Below are positions 47,137 through 58,354 of a stretch of DNA of 64,000 bases, one piece after another. The DNA comes from Lactarius indigo (Eukaryota > Basidiomycota > Agaricomycetes > Russulales > Russulaceae): assembly GCA_025766275.1 (NCBI GenBank), contig JAFKAC010000126.1, positions 62,001-126,000 on the forward strand, read 5' to 3'. Position numbers and translations under genes: made by a program. Numbering within the stretch: position 1 is the stretch's first letter; every line of letters begins with the position of its first letter. Under the pieces are notes generated by a model. That model did not search any database. It had not been told where the DNA came from and saw nothing but the letters and a program-made list of their open reading frames with translations.

Positions 47137-47679
47137 TTACGCCGGCGGTGCGCCTTCTGGCTTCTTAATCTTTCCGGCAGTCAAAGTCTTATGAATGAAC
47201 GGCAGGACGCCACCACCAGCAATCGTCGCTCGCACGAGCCTATCGAGCTCCTCGTCTCCCCGGATAGCTAATTGTAAATGTCGCGGAGTGATGCACTCGA
47301 CAAGGAGATCTTTCGAGGCATTACCTTTATCACGAGATGTGTAAGTACAATGCAGAGGAGAGGAGAGGACGCGACGGACCTGCTAGCTCCAGGACCTCGG
47401 CGGTGAGGTACTCAAGGATAGCCGAGGTGTAGACGGCAGCCTTCGCGCCGATGCGGACGTTGTTCTGGGTGCGCTGTTTCAGGTATCTGTGGATACGACC
47501 AACGGAGAACTAGAAGTACAACGACCGCGCGATCAGCACCTGGTGCGGAGCGCGCGAGGGAAATGTGAAAAGGCAGACCTGAAGGCAGGCTTTCGCGCTG
47601 TGGATCTGAAAACTTTTGACCTCGGTCAAGGGAGCTTGGCCAACTTTGGATTTCCCGCCTTTCCCACTTTCGGTGGCAT
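47137..47679 (-). pseudogene. Histone H2A.Z pseudogene, copy 3 (unit C)
   Basis: ATG at 47677-47679. A one-base deletion within the first ten codons (the AAAGGCGG repeat) shifts the frame to an early TGA, so no histone can be made. Further changes: KRITPRH reads ECITPRH, FPVGR reads FSVGR, and TRSAK reads IHSAK. Both introns and the C-terminal exon are still recognisable, including [14 protein letters not shown]. It is intermediate in decay between copies 1 and 2. Confidence 0.87.
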
Positions 47680-50600
47680 TGCTTGGAATGTTACTGATGC
47701 TGAACTGTAGTCAACAGTTACACACAAGGCATTCGGACCGAACTAAGGGGAGGCGCAGGTGCCTTCAGTTGCCTGAGGAGAGGAAATGATGTAAGGTCCG
47801 ATGCGAGTTTGACGCGGTATCCGGTGCGTAGATAGAACTAAAAAGGTGTGGCGGACACGCAGGGGAGAGGACGCGAAGGAAAGACGATGAGTGTGCGGTA
47901 ATAGGAACAACTGAATCACGCCCCGCTGTGTTCCTTCGGCCGGTCCGGTCCGGTAAACGCCAAGTCGAATACTCGTTGAACTGGCCCACCTCAACCACAT
48001 AGTCACCAATTAGGATGTCCGTGACCGTATCATAGCCGATTCCAACCCACCTAGCTGGATCAGAGTCCAATTCAGTCTCCCATACCCGTCATCGAGTGAT
48101 TCATATTCATCGATTCCCAGAACATATGCCATGTCTCATCCCATAACTGCCCTTTCTCTATTCCTCTTCCCCTCAGCCACGGCGAGCCCCGATCTATCCA
48201 TCACCTTCTCCGGTGAACCCCGAGATCTCCCCTCATCCGTCGCCCCTACTCGTAAAGAAGCTACGGCACTCTACGGCGGTATTCAGCTCATCGCATGTCA
48301 TTTTCCCATGCACGTCCTACTCGCACACCGGGAGGCGCAATACGCCTACACTCCATCCTCAACAATTTTTCCTGTACAAATGAAGAGGAGAAAAAGAGAC
48401 GCATAGATGGACCTGTTTTTGGTTCGTATCTCTCCTTTGTCCTTCTCTCCAGTTGTTTACCTATACCGCAGCGGAGCACACGCAGAGCAAGAGCACCGCG
48501 CAGCTCCTATTAACTACAGGGCAAATGGTCGAGGATGACTTGCGGATATGTTTCAAAATTCAGTACGGGTGGATAGAGACGTGCCAAGTTGTGGCCAATG
48601 CTGAGGGCTCCACACTGCCTCTGTAATTGACTGGTGAAATTGTGCGTTTCTTACGCCGTGACATTCATAATAACTACAACATTCTCCCAGCACATGACAA
48701 TTGAGGGCAAGGTGCAATCCCCGATTTGTTTTATCGACTTTGACCCAGGAAGGGTATACGGTCAACTCGTTAAGCCGCCGCACCAGACCACCGACTGTCC
48801 CACCCGGTAAGTGTTTCGGCGATCGGTGATTCTCATACTTGACCGCAATCCAAGTTTTTCCGGAATAACAGCGGCAGCGCCTAACACCGTAACAATGACT
48901 CTCCTCGATGTGCAGACTCCCGCGCTCATAAACTCTTCGACGATACTGCTAGGCCGTTCGCTCGCATCAGATCTACATGCCTTACAACTAGCGCACCCAC
49001 GTTGCATCGGCACTGCGATACTCTTCCACTACGCGCGCAGTCGACCGCTCAAGCCGGGACTGGTATGGCTCACGTGCAAGTGGCCAAGACCCTCTGTAAG
49101 ATCGCAGGCCAGGAAGAAGTGCATAGATCTACTCCAAGCTAATATTAAGAACTGTACGTCCCGCTACGACCGAATGGACGATTTTCTCCGGATAAGGGAG
49201 CGAGCTCGAGGCGTATTATGATCCCAGCGCACATCTCGTATTCGAGTACACTCGTGCGTCAAAATGGCACATGCACGGCGGTCGTCAATCACGGCAACAC
49301 CAGCGCCTGGAACGGTACGTCAGCGACTGCGCACTCCACGCCCGTCGCCTGTGCGAATGACGCGGAGGTTACCGAGGGCGATAAGAGCGCTAGATTCCCA
49401 CGAGTCTGTATTCGGGCGACAGATGCGGTTGGCGGATACCCCCGGGTGTACGCAGCTCATCCCTCAATCCTCTCGCTGACCCTCCAGTGCCACATTGTCG
49501 GTGGTTAATCAATTCATCGCAGGGAGCACACCCAAGGCAGGCGCATACAGCCTTGCTGTCACAGAACATCCAGAAAACCAAAGCCGGACCGGCGCAGCGC
49601 GGACGAAGACAGAGAGCACGGAAACCCGCCGTCGCTGCCACCGGGCGGCCACGACAACACCCTGTCCGCAGTTGTGACGAACCTGAATTCGGACCTCACA
49701 GCGATATACGCGACTCTCCCACTCACGGCGACGCCCATCACAGACGTCGGTGGCTTCCATTTCCAGGACGGCTCGGATGCCGCCGCTGCCGCTGCCGGCC
49801 TCACTCCTGAGCTGCCTACTGAAATTCCCGGTGTAGGTAACCTTACGTTCTTCAAACCCGAAGACGCACAATACCGCGCACTGCGCTGCTCCTCTTCTTG
49901 GGGAACTGTGACCCGCTCTCGATGTCCACGGTTGCCGCATGCCGGGCGAAGTACTGAGCTAGCCCGAATCGATAGTACGGGAACCAGAGCGGCTGTGGGA
50001 GAGCCATGGGACAAGGGACGGTGCGGCGATTTGTAGTACGGCAGATGATCGGTCGCGTATGGGGCTGTTATTTGTAGGAGATTATTGATAGTTCGCGCTG
50101 GCGATGAGTATATGACATTATATTCCCTTTCTACATTCAAGCTAGAAGGCACCATCAACGGCGGGCATCACCCCCCTGAGTCCCCTGCGGACCCATATTC
50201 TCACCCACTTCTCGAGCTAGAATGTCGAAATACAGATTCTTTGGCTGGTTTAACCCACGAGATATCACAATTAGTCGTGTGCCGGCGAAAGGGCTCCCGA
50301 GCCTTCAAGGTCATCATGTAAACTGGTTCTTATCTGCATAGTTCTGGGCATTCTTGATCTTGCAAGGATGGCTCATCACAAACTAGAAAAGGGGGAGAAC
50401 CAGCCCTTACATTGTCCGCGCCAGTTTGGCGCGCTAAGACCATTGATCCACACAGAGACATCGGGAGCCAAGGTAGGCTCCTTATGGGGGCTGCCGTTCG
50501 GTTCACATACTCGCACCTGTGCTACAGTGATGAGCTAATGTAGGTGTGACGCTCTCCTGTATCTTTTGCACCTCGAGCTGGCCACAGCGAATGTGCGCGT

Positions 50601-50781
50601 CCAAGTTATCGTGCCAGTGGTCCCTGGGAATATTAGGGCGGCTATCCGTTGAACACGAGGCGTCCTATCCTGGCCGTGATTCAGGAGCTGTGCAAACCTA
50701 TGCCCTCAGGCTTTACCCACCCTTCCCGACGTGATCTTCCTGTATCCCTAAGTATCCACCTAGGTTCCTTCAACTATCACT
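47680..50781. other. Upstream flank of H2A.Z copy 3 and unit C spacer
   Basis: About 3.1 kb. The first 320 bases match the histone promoter flank; the rest is the spacer found in all units. Frames at 48811-49221, 49218-49508, 49674-50036 and 50085-50321 are open and are shared wholly or partly with units A and B, but they overlap in different phases and none matches a family I know. A codon-multiple Ala run difference (AAAAAA here) is seen at about 49770. The last 450 bases lead into the NLR start. It could be a decayed neighbour gene plus regulatory DNA. Confidence 0.45.
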
Positions 50782-53700
50782 ATGTCTCAAGTCCCGTCTA
50801 CCCCCACGTCTTCTATGGACTTTGGCAAAATCTTCGAAGCTGCTTTGGAAGCGTACAACAACCAGACCAAGAAAGATATCGCCTCCCATCCCCTAGCCAC
50901 CCAGCTGCAATCCTGCGACTCTTCCAGTGCCATTCTCGCCATTCTTAGAGCCCAAGTACAGGCGTTCGATCGATCTCAAAGCGCGGATGAAAGGTTGACA
51001 AAGTGGCTGGATCCCACTGTAAATGTACTGTTCGCTTTCTCTGCGACCCTCGGTGAAGGGGTTGGGCTGGTAAGTGGCGAGACGTTGACCCACCTGAGAC
51101 CTACCTCTAACGTGCATAACTGCAGGCGTTCCCACCCGCGAAGACGATATTCACTGGGATTGGCGTCCTCCTCCAAGTGAGCATCTCCCTTGACCCGGCG
51201 TGTGTCTTGTTGACACCTCTATCTATTAGGCCGTCAAGGACGTCCGCGCTAGCCGAGATTCTCTTGTGAACCTGTTTGGCCGCATGGAATACTTTTTTAT
51301 GCGTCTTGAAAGATATATAGATGTGCGGCCGACCGCAGCGATGACGGACATTATCGTAAAGATCATGGTTGAGGTGATCTCGATCCTTGGGATCGTGACG
51401 AAAGAGATCAGGCAGGGACGAACCAGTATGTGCTTCCCTTTCGATATGTGCCCAAATATCGAGCATCACGCAGAGAAGTACCTGAAGAAGCTGATTGGAA
51501 GAAATGATGTCGAAGACGCGCTTCAGCGGCTGGACCGATTGACACAAGAGGAGGCTCGTATGGCAGCAGTAGAAGCCCTGACGATCACTCGAGGCATTGA
51601 CGACAAGGTGGACGGTGTCGGTGAGACGGTAGAGAGCGTCAATACGAAAGTAGAGTGTATCGATGACAGGGTGCGGAGCGTCGACAACAAAGTCGCTTCA
51701 GTCACTCAAGGTGAGTTATAGCTGCATTGGCCGGCCCACGAACCTATCCTCGGACTCCGTTAGATGTAAAGGAGAATGGAGTAGCTATTAAACAAGTCGT
51801 CAACCAAGTCAGCGACCTAAATCGTCTGTGGTCTTCTAACCCCATCCGACCACCAAACCTTGACCACCCTTACAGGGAACGAGTTGCGCCAGAACCTTCG
51901 AAAATGGATCGCCCCTCCTGACCCATCCGTCAATTACAACACTGCTTCCGATGCTCATCACCAAGGTACTGCCGAATGGTGTACCAAAGGGAACACTCTC
52001 GCAAATTGGAAAACATCTGGTTCCTTGTTATGGATCCACGGAAAACGTACATTTCCGTCACCATCTCAGTCTTAATTTCAACTAACAACTCCTCGATTGA
52101 TAGCTGGTTCTGGGAAGAGTATTCTCAGGTGCGTTGCCCCCCACCGAGTTGCGTCTTAATCGAACTTATATCATCAACAAGCTCCGCGATCATTCGGGAT
52201 ATCAAATCCATATCCAACGCCGGATCGGCTTTCTTGGCCTATTTTTACTTTGATTTCAAGGACAAAGCAAAGCAGGACTCCCGCGCATTATTATCTTCCC
52301 TTCTAGTCCAACTCTCCGATCAATCAGATATATTCTGTGACGCTCTTTACTCCTTGTACTCCGAACACAACCGGGGATCAGAACAACCAACCAACGACTC
52401 GCTTTCACAATGCCTCAAGTCTATGCTGACCACCGCAGGACCTGCGCCAATCTATATTGTCCTGGACGCTCTTGACGAGTGTCCGTACGATTCTGGATTG
52501 CCATCGCCACGTGAAAAGTTACTGGACCTCGTGGATGACCTCGTTAAGCTTCGCCATCGAACTCTGCGATTATGTATCACGAGTCGTCCTGAGTTCGACA
52601 TCCGTATCGCGCTCGAGCCTTTGGCAACTCAACAAGTATCCCTCCACGATGAAACCGGACAAATCCAGGACATTAACAATTATATCACGCATTTTATTCG
52701 CTCGGACAGAAAGACGAAGAGATGGCGAGACGAAGAAAAGGATATGGTGATCGAGAAACTGACGGAGAAAGCAGATGGCATGTAAGGCTAACCTTGAATA
52801 CTCGCGGTGGTCCCAGTCTTATGCTCTGGCACAGGTTTCGGTGGGTTTATTGCCAATTGGAGGTGCTGCGGCACTGTTTCCCGACGAATCTGCGTCGAAT
52901 TCTGGAAGAATTACCGAAATCACTAGACGAGACATACAAGCGTATCCTGAAGGAGATCGACAATGCGAATCGGGAGCACGCATATCGACTTTTGCAATGT
53001 CTCGCGGTTGCCAGTCGCCCATTCCGGGTTGAGGAGCTTGCGGATGTGCTTGCATTTGACGTCGGTCCAGGGGGGATCCCGAAATTGATCGGGGATTGGC
53101 GGTGGGAAGACCGAGAAGAAGCAGTGCTGTCGGCGTGCTCCAGTTTAGTCACCGTGATCATCGACAACGGCTTCCGAGTTGTTCAGTTCTCACATTTTTC
53201 GGTGAAGGAATTCCTGACCTCAGATCGGCTGGCGGGTTGCACGGAAGATGTGTCCCAGTTTTATATCCCCGTCGAGCCTTCGCACGCGATCCTTGCCCAG
53301 GCATGTCTCGGCGCCCTGCTCTGCCTCCCGGTGAATGACCACGCCGAAGACGAAGATGAAGATGAAGATGAAGACAGCGCCAGCGAAGTTCCTTTTGTTC
53401 GATATGCTGCCGAATATTGGGTCGGTCATGCCAAGGTCGGGAATGTGGAAATGCGCATGAAAGATGCAATGGACTATCTCTTCGACATCGACAAACCCTA
53501 TTTTCGATCCTGGGTCCGAATACATGACGTAGACGAGCCCATGTGGATGGCTCCCATGCCGCTGACCTCAGCATCTCCCTTATACTATGCCGCATTCTGT
53601 GGATTCCCCGGTCTCGTAAAACACCTCATTGACAAACATCCACAGCACCTAAGTGCTCAGCTCGGCCGCTGTGGGACTCTGCTTCATGCGACGCTCTTCA

Positions 53701-54365
53701 ACGGTCACATCGAGGTCGCCCAGCTCCTTAGAGAGCGCGGCGCTGACTTGAATGCCCTCAATGTGCGCAAGATGACTCCACTTCACCTTGTGTCATATCA
53801 CGGACTCCTCACCTCCGCAAAGTGGCTCCTCGACTGTGGGGCGGACGTGAATTCCCGGGACGAGCACCGCATGACCCCACTGTACGAGGCAGCCGCCAAC
53901 GGGCAACTCGGGATTGTTCGGATACTACTTGAGCACAATGCGGAGGTCAACGCCAGGCAGTTCGGCGGATATACTCCACTTATGATTGCATCGGCAAATG
54001 GATTCCACAACGTCGTGCGGTATTTGCTGGACCACAATGCGGATGCGGATGTCCGCAACAGCTTAGGAAACACTGCGCTGCATGAGGCAGCGGGACTCGG
54101 TCTGCTCGAGGTTTGTCAGATACTACTCGAGCGCAATGCGGAGGTCAATCCCCAGAATAACGAGGGATCGACCCCATTACACCGAGCATCAGCTGGTGAC
54201 GAGACTTTGGCTGCTGGTCACCCACTGGGCGTTGTACAGCTCTTGTTAGACCACGGCGCGGATGCACAGGTGCGCAACCTCAGAGGAGAGACCGCATCTG
54301 AGGTAGCCCGTGACGACATACGGGAGGAAATCATACGATTAATCTCTCGGCACGCCGCGCAATAA
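50782..54365 (+). CDS. NLR-C: Goodbye-NACHT-ankyrin STAND protein
   Basis: Same exon plan as NLR-A and -B, about 1,050 residues, no interruption. The Goodbye-like domain, coil, Walker A (GKPGSGKS across a 25-base exon at about 52105-52129), Walker B IYIVLDALDEC, CITSRPEFDIR and the winged-helix-like segment are all present. The linker exon differs most from the other copies in this part (WCTKGNTLANWKTSG). The acidic tract is short (10 codons). The ankyrin repeats are the most diverged: for example DEHRMTPLYEAAANGQLGIV replaces DEYYRTPLYLAAAYGNLEVA, and the end is DDIREEIIRLISRHAAQ. Constraint on the NACHT core with change in the repeats fits a sensor with a new specificity. Its 3' end faces the intact H2A.Z gene. 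Confidence 0.92.
53346..53375 (+). repeat. Acidic hexanucleotide tract in NLR-C, 10 codons
   Basis: 30 bases, the shortest of the three alleles of this tract. Confidence 0.95.
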
Positions 54366-55158
54366 AAGAACGAGACGGAGAATAGTTAACTTGTCGACCT
54401 ATGTAAGTGACGATTGCCCTGCTCGTTTACGGTATATTGACACTCTCTACAGCGTCCCACACTATCTATGAGGTGAAATCGTGTGTAAAATACGTGTGAT
54501 CCTTTCGAATTCCTGTTGTACGCGTGTTAGCTGTCCCTACGTCATCATTTTATTTACAGTACAGTGCTTGTACTGCTTCAATATCAGAATTAAGAACGCT
54601 CTCGCAACATACAGCGATCAGATGAACTCAGGCTGGAGTGTGGAAACTGGCTTCAAATGTTTCGATTGAGGTCTATCACCATTTAATGAGGACGGGACGT
54701 CCCCTTGATAGCAGCAGTGCGGGAAATGAGCTCGTCAAACTAAAGAGCAAAGGCGTGACTCACCCTTTTGAAATCTCGACGTATTTACGACGGCGCAAGC
54801 TCGCGTATTGATCCAACCGATTTCCAGTCCCGAGACGTAGGAGATTCACACATACAGAACCCTGGCGAAGATGGTGGTCGACAAACCTGGGACGAAACCC
54901 TAACCAGCTCATTGCAAGTGGCGTTAGCGCCCTCACCGATTGCGAAACCGGCACTTCGCATTGTAGTCGGAACTGGTTCCATGCAGAAGAGGGAACGCGA
55001 CAGATCTATGAGCCTAGGATAAACACAAGAAAACACAAAATGTAAATATAGAGATACAACGGTATCTATCCTCAAGACGTCCGAGTCGCCCGACACCTAA
55101 TGTTCCGACGTTGTCCTACCTCTCAGCACGAGGGCATATGAAATCAGCGTTGCGTACA
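54366..55158. other. 3' flank of NLR-C and start of the terminal repeat copy
   Basis: From about 54696 this matches the beginning of units A, B and C. Only the histone part of a fourth unit follows, ending near 55930. It contains the 3' untranslated regions of the convergent NLR-C and H2A.Z genes. No other gene is seen. Confidence 0.5.
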
Positions 55159-55704
55159 TTACGCCGCCGGTGCGCCTTCCGGCTTCTTAATCTTCCCAGC
55201 AGTAAGGGTCTTATGAATGAACGGCAGGACACCACCACCAGCGATCGTCGCTCGCACCAGCGTGTCGAGCTCCTCGTCTCCCCGGATAGCTAGTTGTAAA
55301 TGTCGCGGCGTGATGCGCTTGACACGGAGATCTTTTGAGGCATTTCCTTGATCACGAGATGTGTAAGTAAAATACAGAGGAGAAAGGAGAGCACGCGACG
55401 GACCTGCTAGCTCCAAGACTTCAGCTGTGAGGTATTCCAGGATAGCCGAGGTGTAAACAGCAGCCTTCGCGCCGATGCGGACGTTGTTCTGGGTGCGCTG
55501 TTTCAGGTATCTGTGGATACGACCAACGGGGAACTAGAAGCACGACGACCGCACGATCAGCACCTGGTGCGGAGCGCGCGAGAACAAGGTGAGCAGGCAG
55601 ACCTGGAGGCCGGCCTTCGCGCTGCGGGTCTGGAAGCCTTTGACCTCGGATGTAGGGGCCTCGCCAACTTTGGACTTTCCGCCTTTTCCGCCTTTGGGTG
55701 GCAT
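55159..55704 (-). CDS. Histone variant H2A.Z (intact copy)
   Basis: Three exons: 55704-55603, 55533-55404 and 55346-55159, about 138 residues. The basic tail ([17 protein letters not shown]) is followed by the H2A fold. H2A.Z rather than canonical H2A is shown by [50 protein letters not shown] and the [14 protein letters not shown] docking region, with a short EGAPAA tail lacking an SQ motif. H2A.Z replaces H2A in nucleosomes near promoters and is deposited by SWR1-type remodellers. All splice sites, the start and the stop are sound. It is probably the source or the surviving member of the four copies, as the others are broken. The next gene to the right, on the same strand, is the membrane protein. 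Confidence 0.95.
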
Positions 55705-56158
55705 GGCTTAGAACGTTGCTGATGCCGGACTGCAGTCAGGGGTTAGACATGAGGCGTTCGGACGGAACTTGGGAGGCGCGGGTGCCTCACCTGAAAAAGG
55801 GAAATGAAGTAAGGTCCGATGTGAGTTTGATGCGGTGTCCGGTGAGTAAATAGGATCAACAGCTGCGATGGACACGCAGAGGAGAGAACGCGGAGGAAAG
55901 ATGATGAGTGTTCGGTACAAGGAACGACTGATTCACGCTCCGCCGTGTTACGGCAACGGACAGATAAACGGAGTCACGTGAACAGCGCGTCGAATCTCTC
56001 GCGGGACACCATGCGCTGTGCCATGCCTGACACGCGAATTACGTGGGAACAACAGCTAACGATTGATTGGAATGGTTTGGAACGCTAAGGTAAACATGTT
56101 ACATAGACACAGACAATTCAGAACATCACAGGCTTTCAGATACACAGCTGTCAGAAGT
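55705..56158. other. H2A.Z upstream region
   Basis: The first 230 bases match the histone flanks in the tandem units; after about 55950 the sequence is unique, which marks the right end of the array. It must hold the H2A.Z promoter. No open frame is supported. Confidence 0.55.
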
Positions 56159-57243
56159 TTAACGGGTGAGTGGTGCACGCTCCTCATCTTCAAGAACTAT
56201 TCCTCCACGGCGCCACGAGGTGAGAAGACCAACAGCTCCCTTGAGGACCCAAATGAGGGACAGCAGGGCAAACACGAGCGACGACCAATGGATGAACGGT
56301 GAGTGCTGGCGGTCAAAGATTGCGAAGAGCGACCACGTGATCGCGATCGCAGCAGGGAGGTCGCCTTCAGGAGTTGAGAACGCATATGCCGCAGCAGTAG
56401 CTTCAAAGAAGAATCTTAAAACGGAGATTAATTAACACCAGTGTTGGAGGACGCGGGAACAGGAGCTTACAGTCCGAGGAAGACGAAAACCTTCGTCCAC
56501 ACGCCTGGGGGGTGGTTCCACGCGTTCGTACCGAAGGCTTCAAAGGCAGTGAGCACGACGAGGATAGTCGTCCAGCCGTGGTAGAGCGAGAACGGAAGAT
56601 GGACAAAGAGCTCGTCGGCGAGATTTGTGGGGCTATGGGATTTCTTGACGACATAGTAGATGTGCTATTGTGCTGTCAGTGATGGCACGCGGCAGACGGA
56701 GGCTATAGGGATCACGCACTGTCACAGCGGAGCTGACGAGAAGGGCAAATACGAATGCTGTGTGCTTCGTGTCAGCATGCATGTGGATTGCTAACGTCCC
56801 GACACACCGAGCACATATTGCTTAGAAGCCCAAAGGTTCACATATATGGCGTTGAGTACTCCCAAAAGAGGGAAACGCCAGGAAATTCCGTCGATAATGA
56901 CCTTCTTCCCGTCAGGGGTAAACTGGTAGACGACGGTACCCAACAAAAGGAGGTGAATGAGTGACCTGTAAAGCAAGTCAATGCACGCGTGCTATAGACT
57001 GCGGAGCACACGGACCAGATGAGGAAGGCCCACGGGGAGGGCGTAATATATGTTTCTTTTCCTTTGAAGTATATGTCGCTGGGGACGAAGATGGTGGAAA
57101 TGTTGGAGCCAAGGAACAACAAATACACTAGCACGTTGATGACCTGCGGTTCAATTGATTGAGCAAAAATTCTGCGAGAAGAAAAATCAAAAAATTTATT
57201 TGATCACCTTGAGAAAGATGTCGTCTTTCCAATTGTCCGCCAT
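56159..57243 (-). CDS. Multi-pass membrane protein, TspO/DUF1774-like topology
   Basis: Starts at ATG 57243 ([12 protein letters not shown]) and stops at TAA 56159-56161, with five introns, about 270 residues. Successive hydrophobic segments are visible: [34 protein letters not shown] (joined over an intron with donor GTCCGT), [73 protein letters not shown] and [15 protein letters not shown]. The [19 protein letters not shown] segment resembles tryptophan-rich sensory (TspO/MBR-like) and related fungal membrane proteins, so six to eight membrane spans are likely. The tail is acidic (DEEERAPL) and probably cytosolic. Function and ligand are not known. The family link is from memory of the motif. 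Confidence 0.75.
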
Positions 57244-57599
57244 GGTGGGTTGGTGAGGAGTTGGGAAGTGCGGAATGGTGCCACCGCAATGCGCCTCAGG
57301 CGAGGTTTATGAAGCCGATCGTGCGGAAGGTGTCGTGACCACCAACACGTGAGAAGTGACGTCATCGATGTTCCCCGTTAGAAGGCGACCCTGTCATCGC
57401 TGACGCGCCTCCGCATAAGTTCCGCTTCCCGTGCTCACCATGTGATCGTTTCGGAGCTTCCCTCTCAGGGTACCAAGGAAGGGTAATAAATACACACAGT
57501 TTATGAGATGAAATAATCTACGAGTTACAAAAGAGTGGACCCTAGCACAGGCCGGACACACATGGACCATAATGTGACATGGTAGGCTGGCAGTAGGCA
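57244..57599. other. Intergenic between membrane protein and ASF1
   Basis: About 355 bases between the membrane protein start and the ASF1 stop, both on the minus strand. It must hold the membrane protein promoter. No gene is seen. Confidence 0.5.
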
Positions 57600-58354
57600 C
57601 TATGAGGTAGACGTTCCATTTGATTGATGCTCGGTCGCCGCATCATCGCCTTCGAGGTCGTTTGCCGAGGGAACAGCCGCTGAATTTGCCGCTCCGGCTG
57701 CTGTTACTGTCCCAGATTGTGGTGAGACGTCCCTATCATCACACTTCAGCACGACTGGACAGTGATGCCACGCTCACTTCACGTACCACTTTATTTGGAA
57801 TCTCGTCACCCTCGGCTTTGCGCTGATATCCCTCACTAACTTTTCAAATTGGATTTTTTCCGGGGGTGCCAGTTTCATCTCCTCGTTGTCGTATTCTGTA
57901 TTTTGATAATACCCCACGCGGACGAATTCCTGATCCCGGTATGACCCAGTCAAGATGAGGGCTGCTACACCGAGCACATCTTCTGGAGGAATGCTTTGCG
58001 GGGATGGTGGGGAACCCTCAAACTCGAAGGCATTGACACCGACGGGCACAGGACCAACCAAGCAATCGTCTAGTTCTTGGTCGAGCTCTGCATTGCCGGG
58101 CGAGGCAACGTAAATGAGGCGCCACTCGATATCTGAAAATGAAGGAATGAATAGCACCAAGGACTCTTTGAATATGAATCACGAAACGCACCCTCCTTGA
58201 GAGCAGCTATGCACTCAAAAGTAACGCGGAAATGGTAGGGATCCAGAAAGCGCGCAGGATTGTTGAGAAACTCGACATTCTGAAGGGGCGAGAGTAAGTC
58301 GCGTAATACGAGAGATGGTAGACAAAACCGCACTCTTATGGTAACGATTGACAT
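57600..58354 (-). CDS. ASF1: Histone chaperone ASF1
   Basis: Four exons from ATG 58354 (MSIVTIR) to TAG 57600-57602, about 195 residues. The sequence follows the ASF1 core closely: FLNNPARFLDPYHFRVTFEC, then IEWRLIYVASPGNAELDQEL, DDCLVGPVPVGVNAFEFE, LILTGSYRDQEFVRVGYY, EYDNEEMKLAPPEKI and PRVTRFQIKWDV, giving the immunoglobulin-like fold that binds H3-H4. The EFVRVGYY strand with its valine, central to H3 binding, is kept. The last exon codes a low-complexity acidic/Ala/Ser tail of about 40 residues, much shorter and less acidic than the tail of yeast Asf1. ASF1 passes H3-H4 to CAF-1 and HIRA during chromatin assembly. It is divergent from the RasGEF gene and lies 2 kb from H2A.Z. Confidence 0.96.

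Larger units (their letters stand above)
46656..54695 (+). repeat. Tandem repeat unit C (no insertions)
   Basis: Third direct repeat, about 8.04 kb, without transposons, so it gives the reference structure: H2A.Z pseudogene (-), spacer, NLR-C (+). It supplies empty sites for both Plavaka elements and the hAT element. Confidence 0.9.
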
